DNA of 53,772 bases from CAZJGG01 sp964545475 (lineage in GTDB: Bacteria; Bacillota; Clostridia; Lachnospirales; JAISER01): positions 1 to 53,772 of the forward strand of contig CAZJGG010000014.1 in NCBI GenBank assembly GCA_964545475.1. The letters run 5' to 3'. The stretch's first letter is position 1. Each line of letters opens with the position of its first letter. The notes under the pieces are model-generated. The model was not told where the DNA came from and did no database searches. It was given only the letters and a program-made list of their open reading frames with translations. Below are positions 1 through 11,057 of this stretch, one piece after another. Both the position numbers and the translations under genes were made by a program.

Positions 1-22
1 TGTTCCTGAAATTTCTAAGGAG

Positions 23-3000
23 ATTTCAATCCACACTCCCCGTGCGGGGAGTGACGTAATCTTCTTTTCCCTTTATACCAAGATAGCAATTTCAATCCAC
101 ACTCCCCGTGCGGGGAGTGACAACCTCGAAATTTAAACACCACATTAAAAACGGCATTTCAATCCACACTCCCCGTGCGGGGAGTGACGCACCGTCTAAA
201 TGCTTTCTTGCCTGTTCATAAACATTTCAATCCACACTCCCCGTGCGGGGAGTGACAGCATTTAAACTTTTCTGACAAATAAACAACTTTTATTTCAATC
301 CACACTCCCCGTGCGGGGAGTGACTCATGTGATGGGGCTTATCAGCTAGTATATTTTATTTCAATCCACACTCCCCGTGCGGGGAGTGACCCTTTCTTTT
401 TTTCTATAAGGCTATCAACCCCATATTTCAATCCACACTCCCCGTGCGGGGAGTGACGGTTTATTCCTCCGTTTCCGTGCAAGGTTGGAGATATTTCAAT
501 CCACACTCCCCGTGCGGGGAGTGACGCCGCTGTTATGCGGCTTATACGTCAAGGCTATTATTTCAATCCACACTCCCCGTGCGGGGAGTGACCGTTAGCC
601 AAATCTTCTAATTCTTTTTCGGTAGGATTTCAATCCACACTCCCCGTGCGGGGAGTGACGCTCACACTATAGACTAAACAATTGCTTTATACATTTCAAT
701 CCACACTCCCCGTGCGGGGAGTGACTGGTTCAATTTCAAAAGCTAAATCCTCGTGGCATATTTCAATCCACACTCCCCGTGCGGGGAGTGACTTGCTTAG
801 AGCCCTCAAATAAAGGTATTGACATGTATTTCAATCCACACTCCCCGTGCGGGGAGTGACCAAGCAGATAATAAAATTTTCTTATCATTGTTCTATTTCA
901 ATCCACACTCCCCGTGCGGGGAGTGACCAATGACAAAAAAAGCGTGGTGTAATGCTGAATGATTTCAATCCACACTCCCCGTGCGGGGAGTGACGGCACG
1001 TGATGTACCCTGAACCAACAATAAATTATTATTTCAATCCACACTCCCCGTGCGGGGAGTGACCCGGAGGAGTTTTGTTTTCCGGCAGCGTTTTTAAAAT
1101 TTCAATCCACACTCCCCGTGCGGGGAGTGACTCTGGCAAACAAAATCTTTTGCGTTATTCATCTATTTCAATCCACACTCCCCGTGCGGGGAGTGACCTG
1201 GCACAGGAGAAAAGGGACAAAAAGTGTTCTTATTTCAATCCACACTCCCCGTGCGGGGAGTGACATAATTTCACCGTTATCAAGCTTCCTAAATATCAAT
1301 TTCAATCCACACTCCCCGTGCGGGGAGTGACTTGATAACGTTGTGTTTTCTGATACTGTCACTATATTTCAATCCACACTCCCCGTGCGGGGAGTGACGA
1401 ATGTAAAAATATTAGGAGGAAATTTATCATGATTTCAATCCACACTCCCCGTGCGGGGAGTGACCAATATGTTGCGGCAATACGTTAAAAGTTTAACTAT
1501 TTCAATCCACACTCCCCGTGCGGGGAGTGACATGCGAGATAAATTTACAGACACTATACGCATTGATTTCAATCCACACTCCCCGTGCGGGGAGTGACAA
1601 CTACCTTCATATTAGCTTTTAACACTTGAGCAATTTCAATCCACACTCCCCGTGCGGGGAGTGACTTCCAGCAGTCATGCGTTCAATTGTTTCAACAGTG
1701 ATTTCAATCCACACTCCCCGTGCGGGGAGTGACGCTAAAATATGACAAGGAAACATACATAATCAATCATTTCAATCCACACTCCCCGTGCGGGGAGTGA
1801 CTTTACAACGGCTGCGATTTTTTCGTCCTCACGCCTATTTCAATCCACACTCCCCGTGCGGGGAGTGACCGTCACAATATTTTTTAGCATGGTCTAAAAT
1901 GTAATTTCAATCCACACTCCCCGTGCGGGGAGTGACCTGAAAACACTTTTAATACCTTCCCATGCGTTGGAATTTCAATCCACACTCCCCGTGCGGGGAG
2001 TGACCCTATGTCTATTAAGCCTCCATGTGTTTTATCTTATTTCAATCCACACTCCCCGTGCGGGGAGTGACCTTCCTGAAGCTTTTCAGGATCTATGCCG
2101 CAATTTTATTTCAATCCACACTCCCCGTGCGGGGAGTGACAAATTCAGGCATTTCAACGGGGACGATAGGTACAATTTCAATCCACACTCCCCGTGCGGG
2201 GAGTGACTGCATTAAACTGTACATTGCGATATAGAACATCGTAATTTCAATCCACACTCCCCGTGCGGGGAGTGACGGCAGTGCTTGAATCAGTAGGGTA
2301 TGTGGTCGAATGATTTCAATCCACACTCCCCGTGCGGGGAGTGACGATGATGCCGCCGCAATGACAGCAAAAGCAACCACAATTTCAATCCACACTCCCC
2401 GTGCGGGGAGTGACTTAGCTTGTTCTTCTGGTGTTTTAAATTCAACTTTATTTCAATCCACACTCCCCGTGCGGGGAGTGACTTCACTGCTTTGGCATCC
2501 TTGTATAGACGACAGCAGAATTTCAATCCACACTCCCCGTGCGGGGAGTGACGAACATTTTGAGAGGGGATAATAAACATGTTAAAAATTTCAATCCACA
2601 CTCCCCGTGCGGGGAGTGACCTCAACCAGAAAATAGCGGCCGCAACATCAGGAGATTTCAATCCACACTCCCCGTGCGGGGAGTGACAGCTTTTGCCACT
2701 ACCAGTGTTGCCAACTATCGCAATTTCAATCCACACTCCCCGTGCGGGGAGTGACAAGTATTTCTTTTGTTTCGGTGTCTACAAAAACTCTATTTCAATC
2801 CACACTCCCCGTGCGGGGAGTGACAACTTATTACAATTAAAATCTTGTATTTCTTCTTATTTCAATCCACACTCCCCGTGCGGGGAGTGACTAATTTATC
2901 CCAATTATAACTTGATGCACTTCTTATTTCAATCCACACTCCCCGTGCGGGGAGTGACCATAAAAAATACCACCTTGATAAGCTGTGGTAAATATTTCAA

Positions 3001-5520
3001 TCCACACTCCCCGTGCGGGGAGTGACTAGTTGTTCCATATTTTTTGTTCCAACTACTGCTTATTTCAATCCACACTCCCCGTGCGGGGAGTGACAAATGG
3101 ATACCTTGATTAGTAAAGACAATGCAGAAATTTCAATCCACACTCCCCGTGCGGGGAGTGACAAAAATACAAATAATGAAAGGATGTGTATGATATATTT
3201 CAATCCACACTCCCCGTGCGGGGAGTGACAATTTCAAAAGACAAAGTTTTGTAAATATTGCGGAATTTCAATCCACACTCCCCGTGCGGGGAGTGACGAT
3301 GTAGCAAGATGAGCCTTACAAGAGCAATAGTTATTTCAATCCACACTCCCCGTGCGGGGAGTGACTTCCTGCATGATGCGTTTTGAGATTAATAATCCAA
3401 TTTCAATCCACACTCCCCGTGCGGGGAGTGACTTTGGTACAGGTGTAACAGCTTTGTTAAACCAGATATTTCAATCCACACTCCCCGTGCGGGGAGTGAC
3501 CGCTGTTTTGTTTCCAATAGTAGCTAATCCGTAAATTTCAATCCACACTCCCCGTGCGGGGAGTGACAGTCTATTTACAAACCGCCCGTTTACGCGTAAG
3601 GATTTCAATCCACACTCCCCGTGCGGGGAGTGACTTTTTCTTTTTGCCTGTATTCATTAAGCAGGACAACATTTCAATCCACACTCCCCGTGCGGGGAGT
3701 GACAAACCACTAAAAATTACAGCGAAGATGCTTGATGATTTCAATCCACACTCCCCGTGCGGGGAGTGACTAACTTATCCCCTGCTATTAAGCAACAATT
3801 TGATATTTCAATCCACACTCCCCGTGCGGGGAGTGACGAAAAGTGAAATACCTCTTAAAACGGAAAGTGAGATTTCAATCCACACTCCCCGTGCGGGGAG
3901 TGACGACAGCTGCCAGGAAATAGATGGGCAGCAAGCATGGATTTCAATCCACACTCCCCGTGCGGGGAGTGACCTATGCGGATATATATTTGTTTCATCA
4001 AAAGCACGAATTTCAATCCACACTCCCCGTGCGGGGAGTGACATCTACGTATGTGATAAACTCAAGCTCATCATTGGATTTCAATCCACACTCCCCGTGC
4101 GGGGAGTGACTAAGGACGTTGCCTTTGCAAAAATAATCTTACGAATTTCAATCCACACTCCCCGTGCGGGGAGTGACTAAAGCATTCTTCCGTCTGCTTG
4201 CGCCCCCCTCTATTTCAATCCACACTCCCCGTGCGGGGAGTGACGCGGACATTTTGACAATAGAAAGAAAATGGATTATTTCAATCCACACTCCCCGTGC
4301 GGGGAGTGACAATCCCTGCTGACGTAAAAGAGGTCCAGTCCAAGGATTTCAATCCACACTCCCCGTGCGGGGAGTGACTTCCCTATTTATCAGCATTTGA
4401 GAGTGTTAAGGATTTCAATCCACACTCCCCGTGCGGGGAGTGACGATTGCTGGCAAGTAATATTCAGGATGCAATTGATATTTCAATCCACACTCCCCGT
4501 GCGGGGAGTGACATTAGCAGAAGCTTCAATCTTTATATTAGCACTTATTTCAATCCACACTCCCCGTGCGGGGAGTGACGAAACAATTTTGCAAACATGG
4601 CAGAAATTGTACTATTTCAATCCACACTCCCCGTGCGGGGAGTGACAACGACTATAGCAGCTTAATTAAAAACATGGAAAATTTCAATCCACACTCCCCG
4701 TGCGGGGAGTGACATTAGCAAAAGAAGCAGGGTTATCTGTTTTATCTAATTTCAATCCACACTCCCCGTGCGGGGAGTGACACTAACTTTTTCCCTGAAA
4801 ACAACACCCATGTTACAATTTCAATCCACACTCCCCGTGCGGGGAGTGACGAGATTTGGCTTTCGGAAGCGATTGCCAATGGAAATTTCAATCCACACTC
4901 CCCGTGCGGGGAGTGACTGCAGCCGTATTAGCCATGCTCTGCTCAAAGCCTTATTTCAATCCACACTCCCCGTGCGGGGAGTGACTTTCTTGATAATGAG
5001 GGCTGGGTCAAAACAAGAATTTCAATCCACACTCCCCGTGCGGGGAGTGACCTTGCGAAAAAATATGACGGCATCCCAGAGATCATTTCAATCCACACTC
5101 CCCGTGCGGGGAGTGACCGTCGCAATTGCAAAAATGACATGTTGCTATTAAATTTCAATCCACACTCCCCGTGCGGGGAGTGACTACTTATGACGATGAT
5201 GGCAAGCTAGTATCTGACGATTTCAATCCACACTCCCCGTGCGGGGAGTGACTTTGTTCAAATTATTAATTAGTCTTTTTTCATGTATTTCAATCCACAC
5301 TCCCCGTGCGGGGAGTGACAGATAGGCGAAATGGATTATCTTGCAAAAGTTCGATTTCAATCCACACTCCCCGTGCGGGGAGTGACCTCTCTTAATAAAT
5401 TACCGGAAATAACCTTCGCTATTTCAATCCACACTCCCCGTGCGGGGAGTGACAAAGACAAAGTGTCAGCGTGCCATGATTTTTTTAATTTCAATCCACA
5501 CTCCCCGTGCGGGGAGTGAC
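23..5520 (-). CRISPR. Type I-C CRISPR array, at least 82 repeats
   Basis: A 33-nt repeat recurs 82 times; on the plus strand it begins ATTTCAATCC and ends GGGGAGTGAC, with a CTCCCCGTGCGGGGAG palindrome in the middle. By eye every copy looks identical. The 81 complete spacers are mostly 33-36 nt and all look different. The reverse complement begins GTCACTCCCC and ends GTGGATTGAAAT, the usual type I-C orientation, so crRNAs are made from the minus strand, co-oriented with the cas operon. The leader is therefore at the right end and newest spacers lie near 5490. Bases 1-22 look like the tail of another spacer, so the array continues past the left edge. No degenerate terminal repeat is seen. Confidence 0.99.
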
Positions 5521-5690
5521 AGCAAAATAGCATAAAAGATATCAAGTAACACAAATCCAAAATGTTAAAATATAATAAAGGTCTATTGTATTTTAACTTG
5601 GTTTCGGATGGAAGGCAATAAATTTCGGAAAAAAGGCCTTGATTTAAGGTGCGAAAGGTGCAGAAAAAATATGTGCGCTTATGGTTCGCA
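5521..5690 (-). promoter_or_regulatory. CRISPR leader region
   Basis: This AT-rich, gene-free stretch lies between cas2 and the first repeat on the crRNA-coding strand, where a type I-C leader is expected. It holds a tandem copy of AAGGTGC (5646-5652 and 5655-5661) and an inverted pair GTGCGAA / TTCGCAC (5649-5655 and 5685-5691), the latter touching the cas2 stop codon. I found no promoter with a good -35 and -10 pair. Leader identity is inferred from position and array orientation. Confidence 0.75.
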
Positions 5691-5981
5691 CTATATAATT
5701 AAAGTGCCCTCGACATCAAAACCGGGTTTTGCGCCAATGTGTTCAACTTTACTTTTGTAATTATTGCCCAAATTGTAAAAGCGCAAGCTATCCTTTTCTT
5801 TATCAATTATTGTTTCAAGTTTGTGTTTAATTTCAGCTAGTTGCGTTGAGTCAATCGCACATTCAAAAACGGAGTTTTGGACTCTTTGTCCGTAATTAAG
5901 GCATTGTTTGGCAACCTGACGCAGTCTTTTTCGTCCTTGGGGTGTTTCCGTGTTAACATCATATGTAACTAAGACGAGCAT
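5691..5981 (-). CDS. cas2: CRISPR-associated endonuclease Cas2
   Basis: A 96-residue Cas2, the usual size. It opens MLVLVTYDV, the ferredoxin-like first strand with the conserved Asp (D8), and carries RxxxV-type basic residues and QNSVFEC typical of I-C Cas2. It forms the Cas1-Cas2 integrase that inserts new spacers at the leader end. The chosen ATG has AGGTGA upstream and lies 8 bp after the cas1 stop; a longer reading frame extends back through the end of cas1 but lacks Cas2 homology there. It is the last cas gene before the leader and array. Confidence 0.97.
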   Translation of the reverse strand: MLVLVTYDVNTETPQGRKRLRQVAKQCLNYGQRVQNSVFECAIDSTQLAEIKHKLETIIDKEKDSLRFYNLGNNYKSKVEHIGAKPGFDVEGTLII

Positions 5982-5989
5982 AATATCAC

Positions 5990-7021
5990 CTACTTCCACA
6001 AAAACGGTGGATAAGCCTCTAAATCGCCGCGTAAATGCCTGGCTAACAACATTGCTTGCACATGAGGCAATAAACCCCACTTTATTTTTTCTTCTAAGTA
6101 TGGGTGGGTAATTGTTTCTTGTTTTCGCTCTTGCCATGCGCTTAAAAAAACTTTGCGTGTTGCATCGTTCATAATTACTGCTCCGTTTTCTTTTACAGAA
6201 AAACCTTTATTATTGACTTCTCTTTTATTTATTAAAGAAATCACAAATCTATCGGCTATTACAGAGCGCATTTCTTCCATAAGGTCAAGGGCAAGAGAAA
6301 CTCTCCCGGGGCGATCACGGTGCAAAAAGCCTACATATGGGTCTAAACCAACTCCCTCTAGCGCAGAAGAAACGTCGTTTGCAAGCAGTGTATATGCAAA
6401 TGAAAGAAGAGCATTTACTTTATCAAGAGGAGGGCGGCGGCTTCGGTTAATAAACTTGAAGTCTTCTTTTTGCTGTAAAATAAGTTCATCTAAAACGCCA
6501 AAATACCGAATAGCACTTTCACCCTCAACACCACGCAATTGCTCCAGGGTTTCACAGGTTTTAACCATTTCTATGGAGTTTTTTATTAATTCAGAAGCCT
6601 TTTTAAGTTTATCAACGTCAATTCTCATAGCATGGTCTCTGGTAGCACGCTCTATAACCCAGCGTGAGTTATATAATTTACCGATTATCATGTTTTGGGC
6701 AATACTAAGAGATTGCTGCTCGTCATCCGAAACTCTGTACTGTTTTTTGCGTAACAATACATTTCCATGTACTTCGCCGACTATGCGTGCCAAAAAGCGT
6801 CCGTTTGGGCTTAAAAAACAAAGCGCAATGTTTTTTTCGGCGCAAGCCCTCATTAAAGCCGGGCTTGCACCTGTGTAACCAAAAGTAACAATGCTTTCAA
6901 CATTGAGTAAAGGTAAACGCATTACTTCCTGATCTTCTTTTTTTATAACAACGTTTTCGCCATCTAAAGAAAGATAATTGTCCGAGGATGTTACATACAA
7001 TGTATTTAATAATTTTTTCAA
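5990..7021 (-). CDS. cas1: CRISPR-associated integrase Cas1 (type I-C)
   Basis: A 343-residue Cas1 of normal length. The metal-binding triad is visible: Glu in GVEGESA (about 166), His in FLHRDRPGR (about 234) and Glu in LDLMEE (about 250). With Cas2 it integrates prespacers at the leader-proximal repeat. The start is TTG and overlaps the cas4 stop in the sequence TTGA, a 4-bp overlap implying translational coupling. No ATG further in would keep the normal N-terminus, so TTG is preferred. Confidence 0.97.
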   Translation of the reverse strand: MKKLLNTLYVTSSDNYLSLDGENVVIKKEDQEVMRLPLLNVESIVTFGYTGASPALMRACAEKNIALCFLSPNGRFLARIVGEVHGNVLLRKKQYRVSDDEQQSLSIAQNMIIGKLYNSRWVIERATRDHAMRIDVDKLKKASELIKNSIEMVKTCETLEQLRGVEGESAIRYFGVLDELILQQKEDFKFINRSRRPPLDKVNALLSFAYTLLANDVSSALEGVGLDPYVGFLHRDRPGRVSLALDLMEEMRSVIADRFVISLINKREVNNKGFSVKENGAVIMNDATRKVFLSAWQERKQETITHPYLEEKIKWGLLPHVQAMLLARHLRGDLEAYPPFLWK

Positions 7022-7677
7022 ACGTCATCATCCCCAATCATTGAGTTTATATAACCGGCTACAGATACGGTTTTAAGCATTTTGGGCAGGCAAATATCCT
7101 CAAGTGAGCATGATTTGCAGGCTTTAGAAGGTTTTGTTTTTGGAGTATATCCTTTTTTGTAATAACTGTGCATTTCTGTTAAATAATCTTTAACGGTTTG
7201 GCGCAGTTCATCTGTTAATGAAACGGGAAGTCTTCGCTTTGTTTCACCATAAAACAAATATGCTTCGGAAATATCGCAAACAAACATTTCCTCTAGGCAT
7301 AACGCCTGAGCGCATAATTGGAGTTCGTCCGCATGGTTTTTCTTTGGAGCGCCTCGCTTATATTCCACCGGAACGACACGGTATTTGCCTTTCCTGCCGT
7401 GAATAGTTATACCGTTATCATCACGCCAAAGTTCAACTACATCACATATGCCAGATATTCCAAGCTCTCTGGACTTTATTGGCATACTTCGAGTTACAAT
7501 AATATCTCCCCGTTTTTCGCTGGAAGAAGTATGTACTTTTTCGTGCAGAAATTTTCCCTCAATTGTAAGAACATTTTCTTTCCACGCCTGTTCAATGTGA
7601 ATTAGCGCCCACTGACGGCGGCAAAAAGCGAAATGCTGCAAACCAGATAACATTAAAAAATCTTCTTCGTCATACAT
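7018..7677 (-). CDS. cas4: CRISPR-associated exonuclease Cas4
   Basis: A 219-residue RecB-family nuclease with an iron-sulfur cluster. Four Cys expected to hold the cluster are C19 and C187, C190, C196; RecB-type catalytic residues are D79 (GICDV), E105 and K107 (VEYKRG). In type I-C systems Cas4 trims prespacers and helps select those with a correct PAM. The ATG lies 2 bp after the cas7 stop with no clear ribosome site, so translation is probably coupled. It overlaps cas1 by 4 bp. Confidence 0.96.
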   Translation of the reverse strand: MYDEEDFLMLSGLQHFAFCRRQWALIHIEQAWKENVLTIEGKFLHEKVHTSSSEKRGDIIVTRSMPIKSRELGISGICDVVELWRDDNGITIHGRKGKYRVVPVEYKRGAPKKNHADELQLCAQALCLEEMFVCDISEAYLFYGETKRRLPVSLTDELRQTVKDYLTEMHSYYKKGYTPKTKPSKACKSCSLEDICLPKMLKTVSVAGYINSMIGDDDV

Positions 7678-7679
7678 AA

Positions 7680-8567
7680 TTAAATCATTCGCATAAGCGT
7701 AACACCGTCTGGAATTTCCTCTTCACTTATATTAACTTTGTATTCACTGTAACTTCTTGGGGGAGCTGATTTATTTTCACGCTCAACTTTAACTAACTCA
7801 AAAAGCTTGTGGGACGGAGCATTTCCAAGTTCGCTTTCATGTTTAAATACTATTAATTCACGAACAGCCATTTTACCTCTGGCAGCGGAATGGTCATGCT
7901 CAAACATATTTATTATTGCTTCCCATAAAAGGGACAAATCATCTTCTGAAAACCCTGTAACTTTTGTTGCAAGATTAGCGGAAACATAACCCTCTGTGCG
8001 GTATAAGCCATAAGGAATAATATGCTTTCGGCCCATTTCAGTATTTTTGTTTTCAGCATCGGTCTCCGTTGTTATGGCAATACGAGTTATTGTAATTTCT
8101 TGGGGGACAACTGGTTCAATGCTTCTGGCAAAGCCAATCTGTACGGGACCTCGAACTTGTCCGCAGTTTAGTGCTTCTTTTACAAAAGTTGTCATTACTG
8201 CACCAAATGTGCGAATGTCATAAAAATTCTCGCACATAAAATTGCGGATATTTAAATCTAAGTCTTTATCTGTTTTCTTTTTTTCCTTTATGTTTTTTTC
8301 ATTTACGCCAAGGTGATCATAAGCCCTTTTATCGCTTGTATTAAGGGGTGTTTTTTCCTTTATGTATATTTGATAGCCCTTTTCATTATCTTTAGCAATT
8401 TCAACATAATTGCGGATTTTTCTCTTCAGGCAAACATCTGTAACAATTCCATGACCAGTTTCCGGGTCTATTCTCGGCATGTTGCCTGCATCAGGGTCGC
8501 CATTAGGGTTTCCGTTTTCTACATCAAATAAAATTACAAAATCATATCTATTACTTATCGCTGTCAT
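7680..8567 (-). CDS. cas7: Cascade backbone protein Cas7 (Csd2 family)
   Basis: A 295-residue Csd2/Cas7c. The N-terminus (FVILFDVENGNPNGDPD, then GHGIVTDVCLKRKIRNYV) is the signature of this family. Multiple copies coat the crRNA spacer in the type I-C Cascade. The ATG has GGAGG about 9 nt upstream and lies inside the 3' end of cas8c (17-bp overlap). It sits mid-operon between cas8c and cas4. Confidence 0.97.
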   Translation of the reverse strand: MTAISNRYDFVILFDVENGNPNGDPDAGNMPRIDPETGHGIVTDVCLKRKIRNYVEIAKDNEKGYQIYIKEKTPLNTSDKRAYDHLGVNEKNIKEKKKTDKDLDLNIRNFMCENFYDIRTFGAVMTTFVKEALNCGQVRGPVQIGFARSIEPVVPQEITITRIAITTETDAENKNTEMGRKHIIPYGLYRTEGYVSANLATKVTGFSEDDLSLLWEAIINMFEHDHSAARGKMAVRELIVFKHESELGNAPSHKLFELVKVERENKSAPPRSYSEYKVNISEEEIPDGVTLMRMI

Positions 8568-10278
8568 TATTTTTATCCTCCTTTTTTGTATAACGGTATT
8601 GAACTTGATGATAATAACCTAAAATGAAAATTCCCTGTTCCTGTAAGGAGTGATGTGTGGGGAGAGGATCTCTTTCTACATCAAGTTTTCCTAGCAGTTT
8701 AGTTTTTTCAATTTCTAAGGACTTACCATATTCCGCCTTTGACGTGTGAAATGTAGATAGTTTCAATAATTGAGGAAAAACACTTCCTGGGGTTGCACAC
8801 GCCGAAGTAAAATATCTGTCTTTAATAGTTGCGTTAATTCCAGGGTTTGCTTGCAATTGTGCATCCTCCAAAACGGCAAAGAGCCGCCCTAATACATATG
8901 CACGGTTGTCAGTACTTTCATTTAAAGACATAGTTGTCACCTCTTTTTCATGATGATTTTTAATTAAATATGATTTAATAATTGCCGCTCTACCCCGGGA
9001 AACATTTCCATCGGCACGAATGCGGATAATAACTGCCGAAAATAAAGATTCAGGATATTTGTTTCCGTCTAAAACAGAATACATTACTGCGCCGGATAAT
9101 AAGGGTGAAGAAGCTTTATCCTTGCTTTTAGGGTTTACAGTTTCCTTTAAAAGCGCAGGGACGGACAGATAAATTCTGTTATCAAAAGCAGGTTTATTAA
9201 TTTCAAGACGTAAATAATGCTGTTGAACGTTTTCTATTAATTTACCAAAGGTGCTTTGCAAAAAGAACCGAACGGAAATTCTGGCGGCATTAGGTGCAAG
9301 CCCGAGAATATAAAAACGTTTATTCATATCAATGTCTTCTATAGGCTTTCCCAATGAAAGTTTGCTCATAATGCTATCTAATTCAAAATCTGTTTCCGGC
9401 TCGGGGAAATTAAATAACGTAAAAATTTGCTGAGGTTTTGGGTCTGCATCCTCTGCCCAATAAACAACAATGGTATCCCCAATACGGCGGCTGTGGTTAT
9501 TATCGGCCAAAAGCCTGTTTAGTGCTGTAACATATGCAAAAGCGGAATATTCGCCAATGGGGGCTGTATTATTACCGTCTTTTCCATATGATTCATACGA
9601 TGAAGCATTATAGCTTACTAAATTTGCTCCTGCGCTTTGAGCGCCGGGAACACCTTTAATTTTGCCGTGCAAAGTTACAATAGGCTCGTTTTTTCCGGTT
9701 ATAAGACATATTTGTTTTGTTTCATTTTCCGTCTGGTTTTTATATGTTTGCCAGCATTCCTGTATTTCGTTGTCGCTTTGAGCATCAATTTCTCCATTAA
9801 TTTTGAAAAAAATGTTTGCTGTAGCCATATTTTTTTTATAAGGCTGCAAAATTGGGTGTTCATATGCCTTTTCAGGTTCCCATTTTATAAAAAATGATTT
9901 TACTGCGGTTGTAGCTGGGGAAACGGCGTTTTTCAAAATGTCTAAATGAAGTGCCTTGCTTGCAGCAAAACATTCAACTGCACGCTCAGGTTTTCCTTTT
10001 TCATCAAACCCTAGTATGTATGAAGTAATATCACATAAAAAGTTAGCCTTAATACCACTGGAACGCACAACACGCTCAGGAACTTCTATTATTTTTGGAA
10101 TTTCTACTGTTTTCTTTCCTCTTTGAACTTCCTGTAACGTTGGAATTACTCCTAAAAGCTCACCGTCTAAAGAAATATTAAGAGCATATGAAACTTTTTC
10201 CATGCACCAACCATGCCTCGAGATTTCGCCTCTTGACGCTAAATTATCATAATAATTAACCAACGATTGAATAATCAT
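8551..10278 (-). CDS. cas8c: Cascade large subunit Cas8c (Csd1 family)
   Basis: A 575-residue Csd1/Cas8c, usual length about 570-620. The opening (LVNYYDNLASRGEI, then GWCMEKVSYALNISLDGE) and the central VSYNASSYESYG and FYILGLAPNAARISVRF segments are characteristic. It recognises the PAM and recruits Cas3; in I-C systems an internal start within cas8c often also yields a small Cas11 subunit. The ATG overlaps the cas5 stop in ATGA, indicating coupling. The operon context confirms the assignment. Confidence 0.96.
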   Translation of the reverse strand: MIIQSLVNYYDNLASRGEISRHGWCMEKVSYALNISLDGELLGVIPTLQEVQRGKKTVEIPKIIEVPERVVRSSGIKANFLCDITSYILGFDEKGKPERAVECFAASKALHLDILKNAVSPATTAVKSFFIKWEPEKAYEHPILQPYKKNMATANIFFKINGEIDAQSDNEIQECWQTYKNQTENETKQICLITGKNEPIVTLHGKIKGVPGAQSAGANLVSYNASSYESYGKDGNNTAPIGEYSAFAYVTALNRLLADNNHSRRIGDTIVVYWAEDADPKPQQIFTLFNFPEPETDFELDSIMSKLSLGKPIEDIDMNKRFYILGLAPNAARISVRFFLQSTFGKLIENVQQHYLRLEINKPAFDNRIYLSVPALLKETVNPKSKDKASSPLLSGAVMYSVLDGNKYPESLFSAVIIRIRADGNVSRGRAAIIKSYLIKNHHEKEVTTMSLNESTDNRAYVLGRLFAVLEDAQLQANPGINATIKDRYFTSACATPGSVFPQLLKLSTFHTSKAEYGKSLEIEKTKLLGKLDVERDPLPTHHSLQEQGIFILGYYHQVQYRYTKKEDKNNDSDK

Positions 10279-10934
10279 CTCAGCACCTCGCAGTCTTTAA
10301 GATTAATTGTTCCGTCTTTTAAAACTGCGTGAAAATACGTTGGAATAATATTTTTAGGGTCGGAATAATCCATGTCATAAAGCATAAGCCCAAGGTTTCG
10401 CTCCTCGCCTTGATATTCCGTTTTAAAATCCTCATCTTCAACAAGGCTGAACTTAACAGGAAACTCTCTGCAACCAAAATAAGGCTGGTGAAAACATTGA
10501 CCATTCTTTATTCTTCTCAAAATCATATTGTAAAACTTTTCTGGGGAATCTTGTTCTCCTGCATGTTCAGTCATTTCAAAATGCGCCTCTACGATATAAC
10601 AAACGTTTTTTAAAACTAATGATGCACGTTGTTGTATGCAGTCCGCCGCACTTATGTACAAAAGGTTGCCATCGCCGTTCATTGCTTTTTTTGCATGAGA
10701 GGAGGAAGCTTTTGCGGAAACTTCATTACGCCTAATGTTTGTAACATTGATTTTGTTTAAAACATGAATTTTATCAATGACATAACGTATAGCAGGCTTC
10801 CAGCAGATAGCTTCTAAAATACCTCTTGCTGCGCTTGGCGTAAGCACACCATATGAATATCGTTCAACTTTTAGCTCTGGTCTTGAAAAGAGCGCATAAT
10901 CGCCTTGCAGCTTTACTTTGAAACCATAGCCCAT
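10275..10934 (-). CDS. cas5c: Cas5d: crRNA-processing Cascade subunit
   Basis: A 219-residue Cas5 of subtype I-C. The N-terminal RPELKVERYSYGVLTPSAAR and the following GILEAICWKP, plus FGCREFPVKF later, are the family signature. In I-C systems this protein replaces Cas6: it cleaves the repeat and stays bound to the 5' handle. The ATG has AGGAGATG upstream. A 123-bp AT-rich gap separates it from cas3; I see no convincing promoter in it, so the operon probably reads through. Confidence 0.96.
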   Translation of the reverse strand: MGYGFKVKLQGDYALFSRPELKVERYSYGVLTPSAARGILEAICWKPAIRYVIDKIHVLNKINVTNIRRNEVSAKASSSHAKKAMNGDGNLLYISAADCIQQRASLVLKNVCYIVEAHFEMTEHAGEQDSPEKFYNMILRRIKNGQCFHQPYFGCREFPVKFSLVEDEDFKTEYQGEERNLGLMLYDMDYSDPKNIIPTYFHAVLKDGTINLKDCEVLR

Positions 10935-11057
10935 TTAATCATCTCCTATGTATTTTTTTGTTGTTTTGTGAGTTTTATTGTAGTTTGGATAATTTGTTAG
11001 ATGTTAGTTTTTCGTATAATTAATAAAATGGATTGTTCCACATACCCCTATTTTCTA

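Noticed and set aside
23..5520. Self-targeting spacers matching other parts of the window
   Set aside because: None was noticed by eye, but I could not run an alignment of all 81 spacers, so this is not proof of absence.
1075..5560. Many open frames in the array encoding repeats such as ISIHTPRAGSD, FQSTLPVRGVT or SLPARGVWIEI
   Set aside because: They are translations of the CRISPR repeat plus spacers in different frames, a well-known source of false hypothetical proteins.
6153..6878. A 241-codon frame on the plus strand
   Set aside because: It is antisense to cas1, has no ribosome site and shows no protein-like family motif; cas1 is clearly the real gene.
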